Origin: Acidobacteriota bacterium
Lineage (GTDB): Bacteria; Acidobacteriota; Holophagae; Holophagales; Holophagaceae
Direction of reading: 5' to 3'
Assembly: GCA_016195985.1 (NCBI GenBank)
Contig: JACPYP010000018.1
Coordinates: forward strand, 40,427-104,426
DNA length: 64,000 nt
Shown: piece by piece, positions 35,125-44,271 of the stretch
How positions within the stretch are numbered: position 1 is the stretch's first letter
Layout: every line of letters starts with the position of its first letter
The notes under the pieces: generated by a model
Database searches by the model: none
Seen by the model: only the letters and a program-made list of their open reading frames with translations
Told to the model about the DNA's origin: nothing
Program-made: the position numbers and the translations under genes

Positions 35125-37653
35125 TTAGGGTCGCACGATCAGGCTGAAGGTTCCCACGGTGCGGTTTTTCATGACGCCATCCAGGGGGCGGTGGATGCCC
35201 AGGGTGAAGGAAAGGTTGCCTGCCAGGCGCCGGAGCACGTCCATGGGGAGGTCCAGGTTCCGGCTGTCCAGTTCGAGGCCGGCCACGCGCTGGGCCGCAG
35301 GCCGAGGGGAGGTGTCCTGCCAAAGCGTGAGGTGCTCCACATAGGCCTTGAAAGCCCCGAGCCCCAGATCGCCCCGGAGCCGCTGCATCCGGTTCCCCAC
35401 GGCCGTGTAGGCCGGCAGCGCGGCCTGGGCCACACGGTTGGCGTCCAGGGCCGCGGGCAGCAGTGAGGTGGCCACGCCACCCAGGTGAAAGCTGTCGAAG
35501 GCGGTCGGCCGGCCTCCGATGCGTCCCGTTTCTCCGTGAAGGCCGAGGGGCGCCCAGGGGTTGATCCACCCGGCGCTGAAGGAGATGCGGCTGAGCGTCC
35601 AGGCCTGGCCACCGGTGCGGCCCCGGAAGGCCTGGAGGGTGGCGGCCCCGCGGAAGCCCTGGGAATCCCGGCTCCAGAAGTTGCCTAGGGCGGCCCGGCC
35701 CCCCAGCAGGAAACGGCCGGAACGTTCCGCCTCTGCGGGGGCGATGCGCTCGAAGGCGGCCACGGGATGGAAGCTGAACCGGGGCCTCCCCAGCCCCTCC
35801 CGCTCGAAGGCGAACGCCATGCCGCGGCGTTCCCGGTCGAAGCCCTGGACGGCGAGATGATCCTGCCGGGAGGGCCGTTCCAGGATCGAGAAGGCCTGCG
35901 CGGACGGGGCCCAGCTCCAGCCGCGCCAGGCCGCGCCCAGCATGGCTCCGCGGGGCCCAGCGCCATCGCCCAGGCCCGCGAGCGCCTGCCAGTTGAGGCG
36001 GTTCAGCACATCGTTGCCGCCGCCCCCGATCTGGACGCTGAGGCCCGAAGGCGTGGCGCTGTAACCCGCCAGACCGAGGACCTGATGTGTGTCTCCGACA
36101 CGGTAGGGGCGGGGTTCCACCACCACCGGGGCCGGGAGGGGGCTGGGCTCGTCCGCCTTGGGCAACACCGTCTCTTTCACCAGGGCCGCGGCATCCTGGG
36201 GCAGGGGCTTGGCTTCCAGGGGAGGCAGGCTGGTGTCGAGCCGGCGGATCTGCAACCCCGTGGCGCTGAGCTGGGTGTAGTAGATCCACTTGCCGTCCGG
36301 CGTGGCCACGGGGTTCCAGGCCGCGGCCAGGGTGCGGGTCAGGGGCTGGCCTTTGGCATCCACCAGGTTCCAGATGCCCTCGACTTCCCTCCAGAACACG
36401 TCGGCCCTGGCGCCGGCCGGGGCGGCGGCGCTGGATCCTTGGTCCAAGGTCCACTGGCGGCCTTGAGGTTGCAGCACACCTTCGGCGTCGGGAACTTTCA
36501 ACTGATAGGCGATGGTGTTCGAGGAGATCCAGACCGGCTTCCAGGGAAGGGCGCCGTGGATGCGGCCCAGGCGCAGGGAAGGCGGCAGATCCGGCGCCAC
36601 CGGGGCATGATCGGCGGGTTCACCGGGCTCCTGCCCCGCGGGCTTGGATGCCGCAGCCTTGAAATCCCAGACGTAGAGGCCCGGCTTCCGGGGATCCAGC
36701 ACCCGGGCCAGCAGTTTCGAGCCGTCCGGACTGATGGAGAGGTCCGTGGCCAGGCCCTTCAGCTGCGCGACCAGCTCGCCTTCCCGCAGGCCTTGGGCCT
36801 TGGCGCGGCGTTCGAGCTCCAGGGCCGTGTGGGTCAGTTCTGCGCAGAATCGCTGGTAGCCATCCTTGGGACCGAAGCCGAAGGTGGCCAGGAAGGCCGC
36901 ATCGAAGTCGCGCTTTCCCGCGAGACGCGTCCAGAGGGATTGGAGTATCCGGGGATCCCGCGCCTGGGCTTCGAGCCATTCCAGATAGGCGCTGCCCCCC
37001 AGGTAGGCCATGTTGCCGCCCATGAACCCTTCCGTCCTGCTGAGGGCCTCGTAGCTGGGCAGCTTGCCCTCCAGGGCCCATTGGCGCAGGATCGCGGCCC
37101 GGAAGGGGCTGTGGGGGCGGCCGCTTCCGGTGAGCTTGCCCTCGATCAAGGTGGCGTAGCCTTCGGTCATCCAGCGAGGGGTCTTCCTCGGGAGGGGCCC
37201 CACAATGGCGGTCCAGCGTTCCCAGAGGCCGGGGTGGCGGGCGGGCCGCAGCAGGTGGTGCATGTGACCCAGCTCGTGGGCAAGGAGCAGCTCGGCCCAG
37301 CCGCGGTGATGGCCGATGGCGGAATCGGCTTCGGGCTCCGTCTTCCAAAGCACCACGTGGGGCCGGTCGAGGAAGGGCCAGGCGAGGCCGTTGGCATTCA
37401 TCACCGGATCCAGGATCAGGATGTCGATGGGTTTGTCATGCACGTAGCCGACGAGCGCGAGGTACTGGGCATGAATGCCCTCCACGCGCCCCGCCGCCTC
37501 CCGGCCGAAGGCCTCGAAGGCTTTGGGACAGTGGATGCGGTAGTGGGCGGTGGTGAAGGTGATCCAGGGTGCGTCGGGGGTCTGGATCCGGGGCGCCGCC
37601 TGCATCAGGGCGGGGAGAAAGGCGAGGCAGGGCAGGAGGGTTCGGGGCGGCAT
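35125..37653 (-). CDS. Secreted zinc metallopeptidase-propeller-barrel fusion (peptidase MA-like)
   Basis: The 842-residue protein starts with a signal peptide and a gluzincin-type metallopeptidase domain. Its HELGH zinc motif is at 126-130, with the following MTEGYATLIEG providing the third ligand Glu. A TolB-like propeller region follows (about 290-520: LSISPDGSKLLARVLD, WIYYTQL and similar). The last ~250 residues consist of alternating strands ending in FSLIVRP, like an outer-membrane barrel. This three-part layout is uncommon. The ATG at 37653 starts the signal peptide; the long upstream extension in the same frame is not part of the gene. Confidence 0.72.
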   Translation of the reverse strand: MPPRTLLPCLAFLPALMQAAPRIQTPDAPWITFTTAHYRIHCPKAFEAFGREAAGRVEGIHAQYLALVGYVHDKPIDILILDPVMNANGLAWPFLDRPHVVLWKTEPEADSAIGHHRGWAELLLAHELGHMHHLLRPARHPGLWERWTAIVGPLPRKTPRWMTEGYATLIEGKLTGSGRPHSPFRAAILRQWALEGKLPSYEALSRTEGFMGGNMAYLGGSAYLEWLEAQARDPRILQSLWTRLAGKRDFDAAFLATFGFGPKDGYQRFCAELTHTALELERRAKAQGLREGELVAQLKGLATDLSISPDGSKLLARVLDPRKPGLYVWDFKAAASKPAGQEPGEPADHAPVAPDLPPSLRLGRIHGALPWKPVWISSNTIAYQLKVPDAEGVLQPQGRQWTLDQGSSAAAPAGARADVFWREVEGIWNLVDAKGQPLTRTLAAAWNPVATPDGKWIYYTQLSATGLQIRRLDTSLPPLEAKPLPQDAAALVKETVLPKADEPSPLPAPVVVEPRPYRVGDTHQVLGLAGYSATPSGLSVQIGGGGNDVLNRLNWQALAGLGDGAGPRGAMLGAAWRGWSWAPSAQAFSILERPSRQDHLAVQGFDRERRGMAFAFEREGLGRPRFSFHPVAAFERIAPAEAERSGRFLLGGRAALGNFWSRDSQGFRGAATLQAFRGRTGGQAWTLSRISFSAGWINPWAPLGLHGETGRIGGRPTAFDSFHLGGVATSLLPAALDANRVAQAALPAYTAVGNRMQRLRGDLGLGAFKAYVEHLTLWQDTSPRPAAQRVAGLELDSRNLDLPMDVLRRLAGNLSFTLGIHRPLDGVMKNRTVGTFSLIVRP

Positions 37654-37708
37654 GGTCTTAGTCTGCCGAACCGCGCGGTCCATTCCGAGACCTGATAGCT
37701 TCATAGAC

Positions 37709-39517
37709 ATGTCCCGCATCAGGATCCTCTCCGACCAGGTGGCCAACCAGATCGCCGCAGGAGAGGTGGTGGAGCGGCCCTCCTCCGTGCTCAAGGAGCT
37801 GGTGGAGAACGCCCTGGATGCGGGTGCCGGCCACATCGAAGTGGCCTGGGAAGAGGGCGGGAAGCGCCTGCTGGAGGTGGCCGACGACGGATCGGGCATG
37901 GCCCGGGACGACCTCTACCTGGCCCTGGAGCGCCACGCCACCAGCAAGGTGCGCACGGCCGAGGATCTGGGGCATCTGGGCACCTTCGGTTTCCGCGGCG
38001 AAGCCCTGCCCAGCATCGCCAGCGTGAGCCGCTTCGATCTCACCAGCGCCGAATCCGAAGGGGCCGGCCATTGCCTGCGTTCGGAGTTCGGCATCATCAA
38101 GGGGGTCGCGCCTGCCACGCGAAGCCGCGGCACCACCGTGTCGGTGCGGGATCTCTTCGCCCAGCTGCCAGCCCGGCGGCGCTTCCTGAAATCCACGGAT
38201 ACGGAGCATGCCCAGCTCTGGGGCGTGGTGGCACGGCTGGCGCTGAGTTCGCCTGGCGTTCGCTGGACCATCCGGCCGGACCGGGGTTCGCCCCTGGTGC
38301 TGCCTCCGGTGGAGGACGCGGGCCAGCGCCTGGCCCCCCTGCTGGGCCAAAAACTGAGCCGCCTGGCGCCCTTCGTGAACGGCGAGCGGCCATGGCAATT
38401 GCGGGGGTTCGTCTCGCCGCCCGATCTGAGCTTCCGCGACCGCAACCACCTCTACCTGTTTGTGAACGGGCGCGCCGTGCGGGACCGGCTCCTGCTGGCG
38501 GCGCTGTCCGAAGCCTGGTCCGGCACCTTCGCCAAGGGTTCGTACCCGGCGGCGGTGCTCTTCCTGGAGATGCCGCCGGAGGCGGTGGACGTGAACGTGC
38601 ACCCCACCAAGGCCGAGGTGCGCTTCCGCGAGCCCCAGCGCATCTTCGCCTGGGTGCGGGGCGCGGCTGAAGAGGCCTGGGCCGGGCTCCGGGGCGGGCT
38701 CGCCTCGGTGCTGGAACTGCCGCCCAAACCGCTGGAGGCGGAGTTCGAGCTGGATCCTTCCCGCCGCTTGGCTCCCCAGCACCCGCGCCTCTGGTCGGAC
38801 CATTCCGGTGGCGGCCTGGGCGCCTACCAGGCCGCCTACCAAACATTGGCCTCAGCCTTCCCCCCTTCGTCAGCCGAACCCACCTACGCCTACGAGCCCG
38901 TTCCCCCGCGGGTGGCCGAACCGGCGGGTCCCGAGGCGGACATCCGCTACCTGGGGGCCTTCCAGCAGACCTACCTGCTGGCGGAAGTCCAGGGCGGCCA
39001 GGGGCCCGAACTCTGGATCGTTGATCAGCACGTGGCCCACGAGCGGGTGCTCTTCGAGCGGCTGTTCCTCCGCCGCCATGCCCCCGCGGTCCAGCCCCTG
39101 CTGCCGCCTCAGGTGGTGCAGGTGGGGCCCGAGGCGTTGGCGCGGCTGGGGCCCTTCCTGGCCGAGCTGGGTGCTGCGGGCGTGGAAGCCGAGCCCTTTG
39201 GTTCCGACGCGGTGGTGGTGCGGGGGCTGCCGGATTTCCTGGTGGACCGCGATCCCCAGGCCCTTCTGGAGGATCTGCTCGCGCGTCTGGAACGCGAAGG
39301 ACGGGTGGATCTGGATGCCTTCCGCCGGGATCTCAATGCCGAGCTGGCCTGCCGGGCCGCGATCAAGAAGCATCACAGCCTGCCACCGGAACTGGCGCTG
39401 GGCCTCATCCGGGATCTCCTGGCCTGCGACGTGCCGAACACCTGCCCCCATGGGCGCCCCATCGTGAAAAAGCTCACCCTGGAGGATCTCGACCGGAGTT
39501 TCGGCCGGCGGTTATAG
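37709..39517 (+). CDS. mutL: DNA mismatch repair protein MutL
   Basis: The 602-residue protein is a complete MutL. The GHKL ATPase begins IRILSDQVANQIAAGEVVERPSSVLKELVENALDAGA, and GFRGEALPSIASVS and GTTVSVRDLFAQLPARRRFL follow. The C-terminal dimerisation domain (about 410-602) has QTYLLAE and DQHVAHERVLFE. It lacks the DQHA(x)2E(x)4E endonuclease motif in exact form: DQHVAHERVLFE has Val for Ala, so whether it nicks DNA is uncertain. The ATG at 37709 is family-consistent. It diverges from the metallopeptidase gene; no mutS is in view. Confidence 0.95.
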   Translation: MSRIRILSDQVANQIAAGEVVERPSSVLKELVENALDAGAGHIEVAWEEGGKRLLEVADDGSGMARDDLYLALERHATSKVRTAEDLGHLGTFGFRGEALPSIASVSRFDLTSAESEGAGHCLRSEFGIIKGVAPATRSRGTTVSVRDLFAQLPARRRFLKSTDTEHAQLWGVVARLALSSPGVRWTIRPDRGSPLVLPPVEDAGQRLAPLLGQKLSRLAPFVNGERPWQLRGFVSPPDLSFRDRNHLYLFVNGRAVRDRLLLAALSEAWSGTFAKGSYPAAVLFLEMPPEAVDVNVHPTKAEVRFREPQRIFAWVRGAAEEAWAGLRGGLASVLELPPKPLEAEFELDPSRRLAPQHPRLWSDHSGGGLGAYQAAYQTLASAFPPSSAEPTYAYEPVPPRVAEPAGPEADIRYLGAFQQTYLLAEVQGGQGPELWIVDQHVAHERVLFERLFLRRHAPAVQPLLPPQVVQVGPEALARLGPFLAELGAAGVEAEPFGSDAVVVRGLPDFLVDRDPQALLEDLLARLEREGRVDLDAFRRDLNAELACRAAIKKHHSLPPELALGLIRDLLACDVPNTCPHGRPIVKKLTLEDLDRSFGRRL

Positions 39518-39537
39518 CAAGTGGCTGTGGCGGCCGG

Positions 39538-42500
39538 TCAGCTGCGGGCCTGGCGTTCGGCCACCAGGTCGAGGCCCAGGCGCCGGGCGGTGGCGTAGAG
39601 CGCGGGCCTGGCGAGGCCGAGCATCTCCGCCGCCTCCGCCACGCGGAACTGGCAGGCATGGAGGGTGTCCAGCAGCAGCTGGCGCTGGAAGGCCCGGGTG
39701 GCCTCGTCCCAGCTCCGGGCCTGGAGCGCGGGGGCGCTCAGTTCCGGAAAATGCCCGGGGCGGAGCACGCGCTCTTCGCAGCGCAGGATGGCCCGCTCCA
39801 GAGCATGCAGAAGCTCCCGCACATTGCCCGGCCATGGGAGCCGGGACAAGGTTCGGGCCAACCCGGGGGCCAGGGCTGGGGCGGGCCGCTTCACGGCTTC
39901 GGCAGCCCGCAGGACCAACCGGGGCAGGAGGAAGGGGAATTCATGGCGCCGGGCCGCGAGCGGTGGAAGGTTCAACACCGCGCCCTGGAGCCGGAACAGC
40001 AGGTCGCGGCGGAAGGCGCCGCTGGCGGAGAGCTCCTCCATGGGACGGTGGGTCGCCGCCACGAACCGCACATCCACCTTCAGGGCGTGGTCCGAACCCA
40101 CCCGGCGGATTTCCCGCTCCTGCAGCACGCGCAGCAGCAGGGACTGCAGCCGGGGAGACAGATCCGCCACCTCGTCCAGGAACAAGGTGCCTCCCCGGGC
40201 CACCTCGATGGCCCCCCGGCGGTCCCGATGCGCATCCGTGAAGGCTCCCTTCACGTGCCCGAAGAGTTCGGATTCGAGCAGGCCCTCGGCGAAGGCGGAG
40301 CAGTTGACGGCCACCAGGGGCCCAGGGCGCCCGGAACGGTGGTGGACCTCGCTGGCGGCCAGTTCCTTGCCGCATCCCGTGGGACCCAGGATCAGAACCG
40401 GCAGCTCCGAAGCCGCGACCCGGTCCAGGTCCCGCAGGACCGAAGCCATGGGCTCGCTGCCGTCGGTGAGGAGAAGGCCCGCGCCTGGATCTGCCGCCGC
40501 TGGAGCCTTCGCCCTCAGGGCCGATAGCCAGGGCGCCAGGAGCTCGGGCTCGATGGACGGCGCGGGAAGGCCATCCCAGGGCTGGGCGAGCAAGACTGCG
40601 CCCACGGGCGCACCCTCCCAGGTCAGTGGGTGGCCGCGCCAAACCCAGGCCCCTTGCCGCATGGGCGGGAGGCTGCCCCGCTTGGCCAGACTGCTGAGGG
40701 CGCCGTCGGGAGGCGCTTCTCCGGCGCCCAGGCTTTGCAGGCGCCCGGCCTCTTCCCAGACCAGCCAGGCCGGATGGATCCGTCGGGCCAGCCAGGCCTC
40801 CAACAGCGAGGCCGGCGCGGGCGGGACCCCGGGATCCGGCTGGGGCCACAGGGCTTCCAAACGCCGCTGGTGCCGCGGCGATTGGGCGCGGTCCGCGATG
40901 GCCTGGAGGGCCAGCAGCCGGTGCGCCATGCGCTGATCGGGGCAGCGCTCCAACACCTGAAGGCCCATCTCCAGACGCATGATCTGGGTCGGGCACGCCT
41001 CCCATGCCTCCCAAAAGGCCCCGGAACGGCCCACTCCCCGGAAGAGGCGGTGGGCTTCCCAGCTCAGACGGGTTTCGGGATCCGCATCCTCGGGGGGGTC
41101 CGCCTCCAAAGGTCCGAGCGCCGCTTCGAGAAAGCGGGCGTAGGGATGGTGGCGCACATGAGGCAGACAGTCCCGCACGAGGTCCCACCGTTCCAGATCC
41201 GCCGCGAGGCTGGCGAGCTGGCCCCAGGTGACGGGATAGGCGGGGTAATGGTCCACGAGCTTCTGGACCGTCTGGAGGGCGCTCCCTGGGTCCCTGTGGA
41301 TTTCCGCCAGCTGCGCGAATTCAATGTCCTGCCAGGGTTGGGGCATGGGGCCGCGGATCTTGGCCCACCGGGCGTGGCTGGGCAGATCCGCCCATTGCAG
41401 GGCCGAATAGGCGGCGTTGGAGGCAGCCCTCTTGGCCCAAGTCTCCTTGCCGAGGCGGTTGAAGTGTGCGAACGCCCAGGAGAACGACCGGAGGGCATCT
41501 TCGGGACGGTAGGCTTCCAGGGTCAGTTTCCCCTGCGCCATCCAGTGGAAGGGGTCGGCGCAAGGGTGGGCGGTTTGATCCCAGGTGGGGTAGCCGGGGC
41601 TTGGAGGGGGCGGCCCGCCGCCCCAGCGGACGCGCAGGCGGTCCCAGGTGAGGTGCCCGGAGGGCGGGGGCAGGCCCGGAGGATCCGCGCGCTCCTGCAG
41701 ATCAGCCTCCAGGGCCGCCTCCCACCCTTCAGGCGGATGCTCCGGCATGCGCAGGTCCAACAGGGCGGTCAGGTCGGGGCCGGGGGGACGCCCCGAGGCG
41801 AGGCCCGGGGGAACCAGGGGGCCGAGGCCCTGGGGGGAGGCGCCGAAACCGCGGGACCAGGCGCGCAGGCCCGGGGCCAGCATCCAGGCTCCCGATCCGG
41901 ACTGGAACAGCCATGGGGCCCAGGCGTGCCCCCGGAGGGCCTCGGGCAGGCTGTCGAGCACCAGGGGTCCGGAGTGCGCCTGAATGTCGGGCCACGGACG
42001 TTCCGGATCGAGGGTCCCCTCCGGCAGCAGCCGGCCCTCGGGATCCTGGGCCCGGAGCAGGGTCTCCCACCACCCGGCCGGCAAGCGGAGCCACTCGCCG
42101 GGAATCAGGTCCAGAAAGGGCGGGAGGTGGAGGGTGCCGTCCGCCCCCACGGCGCCCAGGAGGGCCACCCATCGGAGGCGCCGGGGCAGATCCAGTACCA
42201 CCGAACCGGCGGCCATCCAGGGCAAGCCGTCGCCGGCGAGCAGGGCCTCCCAGGCCCAGGCCAGCAGCTCATCCTCCTGGGGGCCGCGGCGGCGCGGATC
42301 CGCGCCTGGGCTGCCGTGTCGCAGGCGGGCCACCCAGCCTGGATCGGGGCGCTCCTCAAAATGGACGGGGCGGGCGGTCACGCGAGGTCCCTGGGGGCGG
42401 CGGGCCTCCTGTTCCAGCTGCGGCCACCGGCCTTCCCGTCCGCCCAGGAGCCAGGCCTGGGCGATGGCCGCCAGGGCCCAGGGGGGATCTCCCCAGCGGC

Positions 42501-42558
42501 GTCCTCGATCCAGCCCCCAGGGGGCCTTCCAGTCACCCAGCCACGCGGCCTTCAGCAC
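39538..42558 (-). CDS. Large sigma-54-dependent activator with N-terminal TPR-like region
   Basis: A GTG start at 42558, overlapping the aroA stop by 7 bases, gives 1006 residues. About 1-350 are of unknown type, and about 350-700 form helical pairs like TPRs (FHWMAQGKLTLEAYRPEDALRSF). The AAA+ domain follows with Walker A GPTGCGKE near 724, GAFTDA near 771, Walker B GTLFLDEVAD and WPGNVRELLHALE. It ends with a Fis-type HTH (FRVAEAAEMLGLARPALYATARRL). Sigma-54 activators with such a long N-terminus are rare. The contact loop is again GAFTDA. The start is inferred from gene overlap and loss of coding character upstream. Confidence 0.85.
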   Translation of the reverse strand: MLKAAWLGDWKAPWGLDRGRRWGDPPWALAAIAQAWLLGGREGRWPQLEQEARRPQGPRVTARPVHFEERPDPGWVARLRHGSPGADPRRRGPQEDELLAWAWEALLAGDGLPWMAAGSVVLDLPRRLRWVALLGAVGADGTLHLPPFLDLIPGEWLRLPAGWWETLLRAQDPEGRLLPEGTLDPERPWPDIQAHSGPLVLDSLPEALRGHAWAPWLFQSGSGAWMLAPGLRAWSRGFGASPQGLGPLVPPGLASGRPPGPDLTALLDLRMPEHPPEGWEAALEADLQERADPPGLPPPSGHLTWDRLRVRWGGGPPPPSPGYPTWDQTAHPCADPFHWMAQGKLTLEAYRPEDALRSFSWAFAHFNRLGKETWAKRAASNAAYSALQWADLPSHARWAKIRGPMPQPWQDIEFAQLAEIHRDPGSALQTVQKLVDHYPAYPVTWGQLASLAADLERWDLVRDCLPHVRHHPYARFLEAALGPLEADPPEDADPETRLSWEAHRLFRGVGRSGAFWEAWEACPTQIMRLEMGLQVLERCPDQRMAHRLLALQAIADRAQSPRHQRRLEALWPQPDPGVPPAPASLLEAWLARRIHPAWLVWEEAGRLQSLGAGEAPPDGALSSLAKRGSLPPMRQGAWVWRGHPLTWEGAPVGAVLLAQPWDGLPAPSIEPELLAPWLSALRAKAPAAADPGAGLLLTDGSEPMASVLRDLDRVAASELPVLILGPTGCGKELAASEVHHRSGRPGPLVAVNCSAFAEGLLESELFGHVKGAFTDAHRDRRGAIEVARGGTLFLDEVADLSPRLQSLLLRVLQEREIRRVGSDHALKVDVRFVAATHRPMEELSASGAFRRDLLFRLQGAVLNLPPLAARRHEFPFLLPRLVLRAAEAVKRPAPALAPGLARTLSRLPWPGNVRELLHALERAILRCEERVLRPGHFPELSAPALQARSWDEATRAFQRQLLLDTLHACQFRVAEAAEMLGLARPALYATARRLGLDLVAERQARS

Positions 42559-43823
42559 GCCACCATGTGGCGCCAGACTTCCCAGAAGGTTGGGAAGGTC
42601 TTGGCGACACAGTGGGGGGTGAGGAGGTCGCCCCCTTCGCGCAGCCCCCCCACCGCCGCCGCGAAGGCCATGCGGTGATCGTTCCGGGGATCGAAGGGGC
42701 GGCGGTCCCGCGAGGGCGTTCCGGGCCGGATGCGCAGGGTGTGGTCCCCGAGAATCTGGGCCTCTCCGCCCAGCCAGCGCACCAGGTCGGCGGAGGCATC
42801 GAGGCGGTCGCATTCCTTCAGGGGCAGGGTGTGGAGGCCCCGGAGTTCCGAGGGACCCGGCGCCAGGGCAGCCAGGGCGGCCAGCACGGGACCCAGGTCG
42901 GGACAATTGGTCAGATCAGCATCCAGGCCGCGCTGGAGGCGGCCCGACACCTGGAGCTCCTGCGGGCCCACCCAGCTTGCCTGGCACCCGGCGGCCCGCA
43001 GGATGTCCACCATGGCCCGGTCGCCCTGAGCGTCTTCGGGGTCAAGGGGTCCCAGGCGAAGGCTCCGGCCCGTGACCGCTGCGGCCGCCAGGAAAGCGGC
43101 CGCGCCGCTCCAGTCTCCGGGCAGCTCCAGGTCCTGGGCGCGCAGGGAATTCCCCGGAATCCGCCAGTGGGTTTCCTGGAGATCGGCCTCGCAGCCGAAG
43201 CGCCGGAGCCATTGGTTGGTCAATTCCAGGTAGCTGGCGCTGGCCACCTGGTTCCAGGTGAGGAGGCTGGTTTCGGGCAGGGCCGCTGCGGTGAGGGCCA
43301 ACCCCGTCAGAAACTGGCTGCTGAGGCTGGCGTCGATGTCCCATGCCAGCCTTCGGGGGGGCTCGGGGCATGGGTGGAGCCAGGCTCCTGCCGCGTCGGA
43401 CGCCCATCGAGCCCCAAGGGCCAGGAGGGGGTCCAGGAGGGGCCCCAGAGGTCTTTCAAACAACCGGGGATCGCCCTCGAGCCGGACCGGGCCCGTCGCG
43501 GTCAGGGCCAACCAGGGCAGGAGGAAACGAAGGGTGGTTCCCGAGGCGCCCAGCCAGAGCGGAGTGCCGGTTTGGGGCCTGTGTCCCCCGCGTAGGCTCC
43601 ATTGGCCCGAATCGGCGGACACGTCGCATCCGAGATTCCCAAGGGCCTCGCACATCCAGCGGGTGTCCTCGGCCTCCAGCCCGCCCCGAAGGCGGCTCTC
43701 GCCCGGAGCCAGGGCCGCCAGCAGCAGGGCCCGGTTGGTCACGGATTTGGAGCCGGGAATCCGCACGGGACGCAAGGGAACCCCAAGGGTCCCGGAGGTG
43801 TCTTGAGGAAGTGACAGCGGCAT
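42552..43823 (-). CDS. aroA: 3-phosphoshikimate 1-carboxyvinyltransferase (EPSP synthase)
   Basis: The 423-residue protein has the EPSPS fold markers: PGSKSVTNRALLLAAL, LGASGTTLRFLLP, PLKECDRLDASA and NDHRMAFAAAVGG. It joins shikimate-3-phosphate and PEP in aromatic amino acid synthesis. Several motif positions differ from the norm: the PEP-site loop reads GASGTTLR instead of GNAGTAMR, and KECDRL replaces KESDRL. This may alter inhibitor sensitivity. It overlaps the sigma-54 activator by 7 bases, an unexpected pairing. Confidence 0.92.
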   Translation of the reverse strand: MPLSLPQDTSGTLGVPLRPVRIPGSKSVTNRALLLAALAPGESRLRGGLEAEDTRWMCEALGNLGCDVSADSGQWSLRGGHRPQTGTPLWLGASGTTLRFLLPWLALTATGPVRLEGDPRLFERPLGPLLDPLLALGARWASDAAGAWLHPCPEPPRRLAWDIDASLSSQFLTGLALTAAALPETSLLTWNQVASASYLELTNQWLRRFGCEADLQETHWRIPGNSLRAQDLELPGDWSGAAAFLAAAAVTGRSLRLGPLDPEDAQGDRAMVDILRAAGCQASWVGPQELQVSGRLQRGLDADLTNCPDLGPVLAALAALAPGPSELRGLHTLPLKECDRLDASADLVRWLGGEAQILGDHTLRIRPGTPSRDRRPFDPRNDHRMAFAAAVGGLREGGDLLTPHCVAKTFPTFWEVWRHMVAC

Positions 43824-43865
43824 CAGGGCAGGGTGCCCGGATGCCTCACGGGCCGCAAGGGCGGA

Positions 43866-44255
43866 TCAGCTGATGTTTTCCAGAATGGGTTTGCTGATCC
43901 GTTTGTCGGTCACCAGGGTCCACTTGTAGACGCCATAAAAATCGATGGTGCGGGAGTAGTGAAGCACGATGACGCAGTTGGCGTTCTCTCCGTTGCCGGA
44001 TTTGCTGACGCGGATGGCGTTCTTGTCCTTGAGGGCCTCGAGCACGCCCAGTTCCCGGGCCTTGCTCCTGATTTCTCGATCGATGGTTTCCAGGGGCTTC
44101 TTGCTGGCGTCGCTTGCGATGAAATCACAAGCGTCCACCAGCTCGCTGTTGCCGTAATAGACCGGCACGGCCTTGAGGCCGGCGGCCACCAGCACGCCCA
44201 GGACGAGCAGGGAAACAATGCATCCGACTTTGCCTTCACCGCGTTGGGTTCGCAT
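43866..44255 (-). CDS. Small single-pass membrane protein, DUF4845-like
   Basis: The 129-residue protein starts MRTQRGEGKVG, followed by one hydrophobic segment (about 12-30), then AVPVYYGNSELVDACDFIAS and a strand-rich C-terminal half. The N-terminal pattern (RGxG, one TM helix, VPVYY) resembles DUF4845 proteins, which look like degraded pilin-like membrane proteins. The ATG at 44255 has GGAGG upstream. It lies between the PEGA protein gene and aroA on the same strand with short gaps, so co-transcription with both is plausible. Confidence 0.6.
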   Translation of the reverse strand: MRTQRGEGKVGCIVSLLVLGVLVAAGLKAVPVYYGNSELVDACDFIASDASKKPLETIDREIRSKARELGVLEALKDKNAIRVSKSGNGENANCVIVLHYSRTIDFYGVYKWTLVTDKRISKPILENIS

Positions 44256-44271
44256 GGGGGCCTCCTCCGCT

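Noticed and set aside
35767..37695. 642-residue plus-strand open frame opposite the metallopeptidase fusion
   Set aside because: The minus-strand gene has HELGH and a signal peptide; this frame has only shadow-like composition.
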